From JAVBUZ01 sp031554725 (GTDB taxonomy: Bacteria > Bacillota > Clostridia > Lachnospirales > Lachnospiraceae): 10,062 nucleotides of DNA. Made by a program: the position numbers and the translations under genes. Below the pieces are notes generated by a model. That model saw nothing but the letters and a program-made list of their open reading frames with translations. It made no database searches and had not been told where the DNA came from. The stretch is from contig JAVBUZ010000250.1 in assembly GCA_031554725.1 (NCBI GenBank), positions 1-10,062 of the forward strand, read 5' to 3'. Of the stretch, positions 5,839-10,062 are shown in pieces (the first letter of the stretch is position 1; every line of letters begins with the position of its first letter).

Positions 5839-5889
5839 AAAATAAGATGTTTTTATGTGGAAACCAATCCGCAGGGAAAGGAAGAAAAA

Positions 5890-6900
5890 ATGTCAGAAAT
5901 AGTTAAAGTTGCAGTGGATGCAATGGGTGGAGACAACGCCCCAGGAGAGATAGTAAAAGGTGCTGTAGAAGCAGTAAATGCCAATAAAAGCTTAAAGGTT
6001 TTTCTAGTTGGGCGTGAGGATGCTATAAAGGCTGAATTAGGCCAATACACCTATGATACGAATCAAATGGAAGTTGTTCATGCAGAGGAAGTAATTGAAA
6101 CCGCTGAGCCGCCTGTTATGGCAATTCGAAAAAAGAAGGATTCTTCTATTGTAAAGGCTATGTATATGGTAAAGGACGGTACCTGTGATGCGTTTGTGTC
6201 AGCAGGAAGTACTGGAGCAATACTTGTAGGTGGCCAAGTAGTAGTAGGACGAATTAAAGGAGTAGAAAGAGCTCCACTAGCGCCACTTATTCCAACGAAG
6301 GACGGAGTATCACTTTTAATTGACTGTGGTGCGAACGTAGATGCAAGAGCATCTCATTTGGTGCAATTTGCAAAAATCGGTTCCGTTTATATGGAAAATG
6401 TAATGGGAGTAAAAAATCCTAAAGTGGGTATTGTAAATATTGGTGCAGAAGAAGAAAAAGGAAATGCATTAGTAAAAGAAACCTTCCCATTACTTAAAAA
6501 TTGTCCAGAAATTAATTTCATTGGAAGTGTGGAAGCAAGAGACATTCCAGAAGGCGTTGCAGATGTAATTGTTTGTGAAGCATTTGTTGGAAATATAATT
6601 TTAAAATTATATGAAGGTGTCGGAGCAACTTTGATTAGTAAAGTAAAAAATGGCATGAGGTCTACCTTAATCAGTAAAATTGGTGGTTTTTTAGTAAAGC
6701 CAGCATTGAAAAAGACCTTAAAATCCTTTAGTACGGATGAATATGGTGGAGCTCCACTTCTTGGATTAAATGGTTTGGTTGTTAAAACACATGGTAGCTC
6801 TAAAGCGATTGAAATTAAAAATTCAATCCTACAATGCGTCACATTTAAAGAGCAGAAAATCAACGATAAAATTAAAGAAAACATAACATTAGAAGATTAG
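5890..6900 (+). CDS. plsX: Phosphate acyltransferase PlsX
   Basis: Makes acyl-phosphate from acyl-ACP and inorganic phosphate. PlsY then uses the acyl-phosphate to acylate glycerol-3-phosphate, the first step of phospholipid synthesis in most Gram-positives. It is a peripheral, membrane-associated enzyme. The 336 residues match the family's ~330-345. Motifs: VAVDAMGGDNAP (7-18), SAGSTGA (104-110), ERAPLAPLIPT (126-136), DCGANVD (145-151), GAEEEKGN (185-192), EAFVGN (230-235) and YGGAPLLGLNG with K.HGSS (285-304). The frame is open from a GTG at 5857, but the ATG at 5890 follows an AAAGGAAG site (5877-5884) at 5 bases and gives the normal MSEIVKVAVDAMGG start. acpP, encoding its acyl donor carrier, follows after 17 bases. 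Confidence 0.96.
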   Translation: MSEIVKVAVDAMGGDNAPGEIVKGAVEAVNANKSLKVFLVGREDAIKAELGQYTYDTNQMEVVHAEEVIETAEPPVMAIRKKKDSSIVKAMYMVKDGTCDAFVSAGSTGAILVGGQVVVGRIKGVERAPLAPLIPTKDGVSLLIDCGANVDARASHLVQFAKIGSVYMENVMGVKNPKVGIVNIGAEEEKGNALVKETFPLLKNCPEINFIGSVEARDIPEGVADVIVCEAFVGNIILKLYEGVGATLISKVKNGMRSTLISKIGGFLVKPALKKTLKSFSTDEYGGAPLLGLNGLVVKTHGSSKAIEIKNSILQCVTFKEQKINDKIKENITLED

Positions 6901-6917
6901 GAAAGAAGGACTTTTAA

Positions 6918-7148
6918 ATGGAATTCGAAAAATTAAAACAAATTATTGCAGACGTATTAAATGTTGATCCAGAAGAAATTACAATGAACACAACATTTTC
7001 AGACGACCTAGGAGCGGACTCCTTAGATGTATTTCAAATTGTAATGGGAATTGAAGAAGAATTTGATATCGAGGTTCCACCAGAAAAGGCAGAAAAGATA
7101 GCGACAGTTGAAGAAGCAGTAGAACTAATCAAAGCAGCTATTAACTAA
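6918..7148 (+). CDS. acpP: Acyl carrier protein
   Basis: Small acidic carrier that holds growing fatty acyl chains as thioesters on 4'-phosphopantetheine; it is the acyl donor for PlsX. The 76 residues match the usual ~77. The attachment site is GADSLD (32-37) with Ser35, followed by the recognition helix VFQIVMGIEEEFDIEVP (38-54). The rest is strongly acidic and predicted helical, as in all type II ACPs. An AGAAGGA site at 6904-6910 precedes the ATG. It sits between plsX and rnc, a conserved position in Firmicutes, and is followed by a hairpin that may hold down expression of rnc and smc relative to acpP. Confidence 0.98.
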   Translation: MEFEKLKQIIADVLNVDPEEITMNTTFSDDLGADSLDVFQIVMGIEEEFDIEVPPEKAEKIATVEEAVELIKAAIN

Positions 7149-7167
7149 TTGATAACAAAGATATTCG

Positions 7168-7204
7168 CAAAGTATTCCTAAAATTTTTTGGGAATACTTT
7201 GTTT
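7168..7204 (+). terminator. Probable partial terminator between acpP and rnc
   Basis: caaagtattcc (7168-7178) pairs perfectly with ggaatactttg (7191-7201). The stem extends inward through one T-G and three A-T pairs to about 15 bp with a 4-base loop. The downstream side is T-rich but interrupted (tttgttt, 7198-7204), so termination would probably be incomplete, which fits the need for high acpP and low rnc/smc expression. A long duplex directly before rnc could alternatively be an RNase III processing site. Confidence 0.65.
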
Positions 7205-7223
7205 AATGAGAGGGAGTTTCGTG

Positions 7224-7922
7224 GTGCAGGAATATACTGTAGAAGAATTGCAAAGAAGAATTGGATATACATTTTCAAATAAAGATTTGCTAATACAGGC
7301 AATCACACATAGCTCCTTTTCAAATGAGCAAAGAATTAATAAGGCAGAGCATTATGAGCGACTAGAGTTTCTTGGTGATGCTGTATTAGAATTAGTATGC
7401 AGTGAATACCTCTTTTTTCATTATCCAGAAGAACCAGAAGGGAAACTAACAAAGCTTCGAGCATCTACCGTATGTGAACCATCCTTGGCATTTTGTGCTA
7501 GAGACCTGGAAATCGGAAAGTTCCTTCGTTTGGGTAAAGGAGAAGAAGCGACTGGAGGAAGGGATAGAGAATCCATTATTGCGGATGTTATGGAGGCTAT
7601 CGTGGGAGCTATCTTCTTAGACAGAGGAATTGAAGAAGCCAAAAAATACATAAACAAGTTCATTTTAGCGGATTTAGAAGACAAACAGCTATTTTTTGAC
7701 AGTAAGACCCATTTGCAAGAACTTTTGCAAAGAGATTTGAAAAAAGAGTTTCATTATGAATTATTAGACGAAACAGGACCAGAACATGAAAAAACATTTT
7801 CGGTGGCGGTTATTGTGGAGGATGAAGCCATCGGAAAAGGTACTGGAAGAACAAAAAAAGCGGCAGAACAGCAAGCGGCGTATGAGGCGCTTATATTTCT
7901 GAAAGATAAAAGAAAGAATTAA
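7224..7922 (+). CDS. rnc: Ribonuclease III
   Basis: Double-strand-specific endoribonuclease that processes rRNA precursors and structured transcripts. From the GTG at 7224 it has 232 residues, as usual for the family. The N-terminal nuclease domain has the signature ERLEFLGDAVLEL (45-57). The residues equivalent to E. coli E38, E41, D45, E65, D114 and E117 are E45, E48, D52, E72, D121 and E124, all at a constant offset of 7. The dsRNA-binding domain occupies about 157-228 (DSKTHLQELLQ ... GRTKKAAEQQAA.EAL). Start choice is open: GTG 7224 lies 7 bases after AGGGAG (7211-7216); GTG 7221 is 4 bases away; an ATG at 7206 is in frame but has no ribosome binding site and abuts the hairpin. smc follows after 14 bases. 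Confidence 0.95.
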   Translation: MQEYTVEELQRRIGYTFSNKDLLIQAITHSSFSNEQRINKAEHYERLEFLGDAVLELVCSEYLFFHYPEEPEGKLTKLRASTVCEPSLAFCARDLEIGKFLRLGKGEEATGGRDRESIIADVMEAIVGAIFLDRGIEEAKKYINKFILADLEDKQLFFDSKTHLQELLQRDLKKEFHYELLDETGPEHEKTFSVAVIVEDEAIGKGTGRTKKAAEQQAAYEALIFLKDKRKN

Positions 7923-7936
7923 TTCGGGGATAAAAA

Positions 7937-10062
7937 ATGTATTTAAAAAGTATTGAGGTATATGGATTTAAATCTTTTGCAAACAAAATAAATTTTCAAT
8001 TCCATAATGGTATTACAGGTATTGTTGGACCAAATGGAAGTGGAAAGAGTAATGTTGCGGACGCGGTGCGTTGGGTACTTGGTGAACAACGTATAAAACA
8101 GCTTAGAGGGGCATCCATGCAGGATGTTATTTTTTCTGGTACAGAAACTAGAAAGCCATTAAGCTATGCTTATGTAGCAATTACGCTAGATAATGCTGAC
8201 CATCAGCTAGCGATTGACTATGATGAGGTTACCGTTGCAAGACGTATTTATCGTTCTGGAGAGAGTGAATATCTGATTAATGGAACATCATGCCGTTTGA
8301 AAGATGTTAATGAGCTTTTTTACGATACAGGTATTGGTAAAGAAGGCTATTCTATCATTGGTCAGGGACAAATTGATAAAATTTTAAGTGGTAAACCCGA
8401 AGAACGTCGAGAGCTATTTGACGAGGCGGCGGGTATTGTTAAATTTAAAAGAAGAAAATATGCAGCGCAGAAAAAACTAGAAGATGAACAACAGAATTTA
8501 GTGCGTGTGAAGGATATATTAACAGAGCTTGAAAAACAGGTGGGGCCGTTAGAAAAGCAATCTGAAGTAGCCAAGGTATACTTAAAGAAAAAGGAAGAAT
8601 TAAAAACCTTAGATGTAAATGTATTTTTACTAGAAAATAATCGCTTAAAGGAACAGCTTCAGTCAGTAGATGAAAAGTATAATCTAGCGAACAAGGATTT
8701 AAGCGAAGCCTCAGAAAAGTATGAGGGAATTAAAGAAGAGTACGAGCGCGTAGAAGGTGAAATAGAAGCCCTAGATGAAGCGATTGAAATGGCACGAACT
8801 AATTTAGCTGACACAAGCGTACTTAGAGGTAAGCTAGAAGGAGAAATTAACGTCCTAAAGGAACAGATTAATTCTGCAAGGGGCAATGAAAATCACCTAA
8901 AGAATAGACAAAACAGCGTACAGGCAGAAATAGATGCCAAAAATGTAGATAAGGATGCGATACTAGGAGATAAGAAAGCCATTGATGAACAGGTTAACCA
9001 GATAATGGAGACCAGAGATGAAGTTAAGGGTTTACTTTTGTTTGTGCAAAATAGAATCGCAGCCTTAAATGAGAGCATTGAAAGTGGCAAGAATACAATT
9101 ATTAATGAATTGAATCAGCGTGCTACCATAAAGTCTAAAATTGGACGTTATGATACCATGATGGAACAAATTGCAATTCGCAAAGCCGAGCTTAATTCTA
9201 GACTTCTTAGAGCGAAGTCCGATGAAGCAGAACAAGCCGAGAATATTAAGCGACTACAACAAGAATTTGAAGAAGTAACAGTGAAATTAGGAACCATGAA
9301 TGAACAAGCCGCCACTATGGAAACAGAGCTTGGCGATATTCGTGAAAGTCTAAATAAAAAAGATGCAAAGCTAAGAGAGTCACAGCAGCTTTATCATCAA
9401 GAAAAATCAAAACTAGAAGCATTATCTAACTTAACCGAGCGTTATGATGGCTATGGTGGTAGCGTTAAGAAAGTAATGGAACAAAAGGATAATGAAAAAG
9501 GTATTGTCGGCGTTGTTGCGGATATTATTAAAGTAGATAAAAAATACGAAACAGCGATTGAAACAGCGCTAGGTGGAAATATTCAAAACATTGTTACTGA
9601 TAATGAAGATACTGCTAAGAAAATGATTGGTTACTTAAAGAGTAACAAGCTTGGTCGTGCAACTTTTTTACCGTTAACAAGCATTACGAACCCACAAGAT
9701 TTTAAAAATCCAGATGCCCTTAAAGAAAAAGGGGTTATAGGTATGGCGGATGAGCTTGTGGATATAGATATAAAGTACAAAGATGTCGCAAAGGCTATGT
9801 TAGGACGTATTGTTGTTATTGATAACGTAGATAATGCGGTAAAGATTGCTAAAAAATTTGATTACGGAATTAGAATGGTTACAATCGAAGGTGAACTCTT
9901 AGTTCCGGGTGGTGCTATTAGTGGTGGTGCTTTTAAAAACAATAGTAATCTTTTAGGTAGACGCCGTGAAATCGAAGAATTAGAGAAAAGGGTCAAAGAA
10001 CTGATTGAAACCACAGAAAGTTTGAATCAGGAAATTGAAGATACCAAGGACAAACGTAATAA
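7937..10062 (+). CDS. smc: Chromosome segregation ATPase SMC (5' part)
   Basis: Structural-maintenance-of-chromosomes protein, the core ATPase of SMC-ScpAB condensin. The frame is open for 708 codons to the window edge; full-length bacterial SMC is ~1180 residues, so about 60% is present. The N-terminal head has KSIEVYGFKSFA (4-15), Walker A GPNGSGKS (31-38), the R-loop around R57 (LRGASMQDVIF), and the Q-loop near Q143 (IIGQGQIDKIL). A long coiled coil follows (about 165-500, rich in Glu/Lys/Gln). The hinge dimerisation domain starts near 504 (DGYGGSVKKVM) and ends at PGGAISGG (657-664). The returning coiled coil then begins. The Walker B and signature motifs lie beyond the window. The ATG has CGGGGA at 7925-7930, 6 bases upstream. 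No frameshift or stop occurs within the visible part. Confidence 0.97.
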   Translation, partial: MYLKSIEVYGFKSFANKINFQFHNGITGIVGPNGSGKSNVADAVRWVLGEQRIKQLRGASMQDVIFSGTETRKPLSYAYVAITLDNADHQLAIDYDEVTVARRIYRSGESEYLINGTSCRLKDVNELFYDTGIGKEGYSIIGQGQIDKILSGKPEERRELFDEAAGIVKFKRRKYAAQKKLEDEQQNLVRVKDILTELEKQVGPLEKQSEVAKVYLKKKEELKTLDVNVFLLENNRLKEQLQSVDEKYNLANKDLSEASEKYEGIKEEYERVEGEIEALDEAIEMARTNLADTSVLRGKLEGEINVLKEQINSARGNENHLKNRQNSVQAEIDAKNVDKDAILGDKKAIDEQVNQIMETRDEVKGLLLFVQNRIAALNESIESGKNTIINELNQRATIKSKIGRYDTMMEQIAIRKAELNSRLLRAKSDEAEQAENIKRLQQEFEEVTVKLGTMNEQAATMETELGDIRESLNKKDAKLRESQQLYHQEKSKLEALSNLTERYDGYGGSVKKVMEQKDNEKGIVGVVADIIKVDKKYETAIETALGGNIQNIVTDNEDTAKKMIGYLKSNKLGRATFLPLTSITNPQDFKNPDALKEKGVIGMADELVDIDIKYKDVAKAMLGRIVVIDNVDNAVKIAKKFDYGIRMVTIEGELLVPGGAISGGAFKNNSNLLGRRREIEELEKRVKELIETTESLNQEIEDTKDKRN

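Noticed and set aside
6387..6884. A 165-codon minus-strand open frame opposite plsX
   Set aside because: It is a shadow of the plsX coding frame, with no promoter, ribosome binding site or domain. PlsX on the + strand is unambiguous.

Overview
The window is AT-rich chromosomal DNA from a low-GC Gram-positive bacterium, most likely a Clostridia member close to the Lachnospiraceae. The grounds are the codon use, strong AGGAGG-type ribosome binding sites, tight same-strand operons, and the order yceD-rpmF-(...)-plsX-acpP-rnc-smc, which is common in that group. The taxon is inferred from these features and not proven. All genes are on the + strand.

Bases 1-3454 are the distal half of a tryptophan operon, trpC-trpF-trpB-trpA, with overlapping or nearly touching genes. 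It converts phosphoribosyl-anthranilate to tryptophan: TrpF isomerises it, TrpC closes the indole ring, TrpA releases indole and TrpB joins indole to serine. The first ~110 bases hold two hairpins in front of trpC. TrpA has Glu where the classical catalytic Asp60 lies.

Bases 3455-4303 are a short unit, yceD (DUF177) - rpmF (ribosomal protein L32). It has a consensus-perfect sigma-A promoter and a strong intrinsic terminator. rpmF encodes only 59 residues and is easily missed.

Bases 4304-5178 carry a lone TraX-family membrane protein gene. Bases 5179-5889 (711 bp) have no credible gene. They hold two large, mutually unrelated rod-shaped inverted repeats (5180-5431 and 5568-5737), a featureless spacer between them, and the plsX promoter. 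This traX-plus-palindromes block separates rpmF from plsX, genes that are often adjacent in Firmicutes, and is the accessory part of the window.

Bases 5890-10062 are plsX-acpP-rnc-smc: phospholipid acyl-phosphate synthesis, acyl carrier protein, RNase III and the chromosome condensation ATPase. smc runs off the right edge after 708 codons. A 15-bp hairpin followed by a T-rich tract lies between acpP and rnc and probably acts as a partial terminator.

No CRISPR array, tRNA, rRNA, transposase, phage gene or recognisable defence system was seen. The best candidates for something undescribed are the two long palindromic elements. A 13-base sequence shared in opposite orientations by the yceD and plsX promoter regions is a second, weaker candidate.
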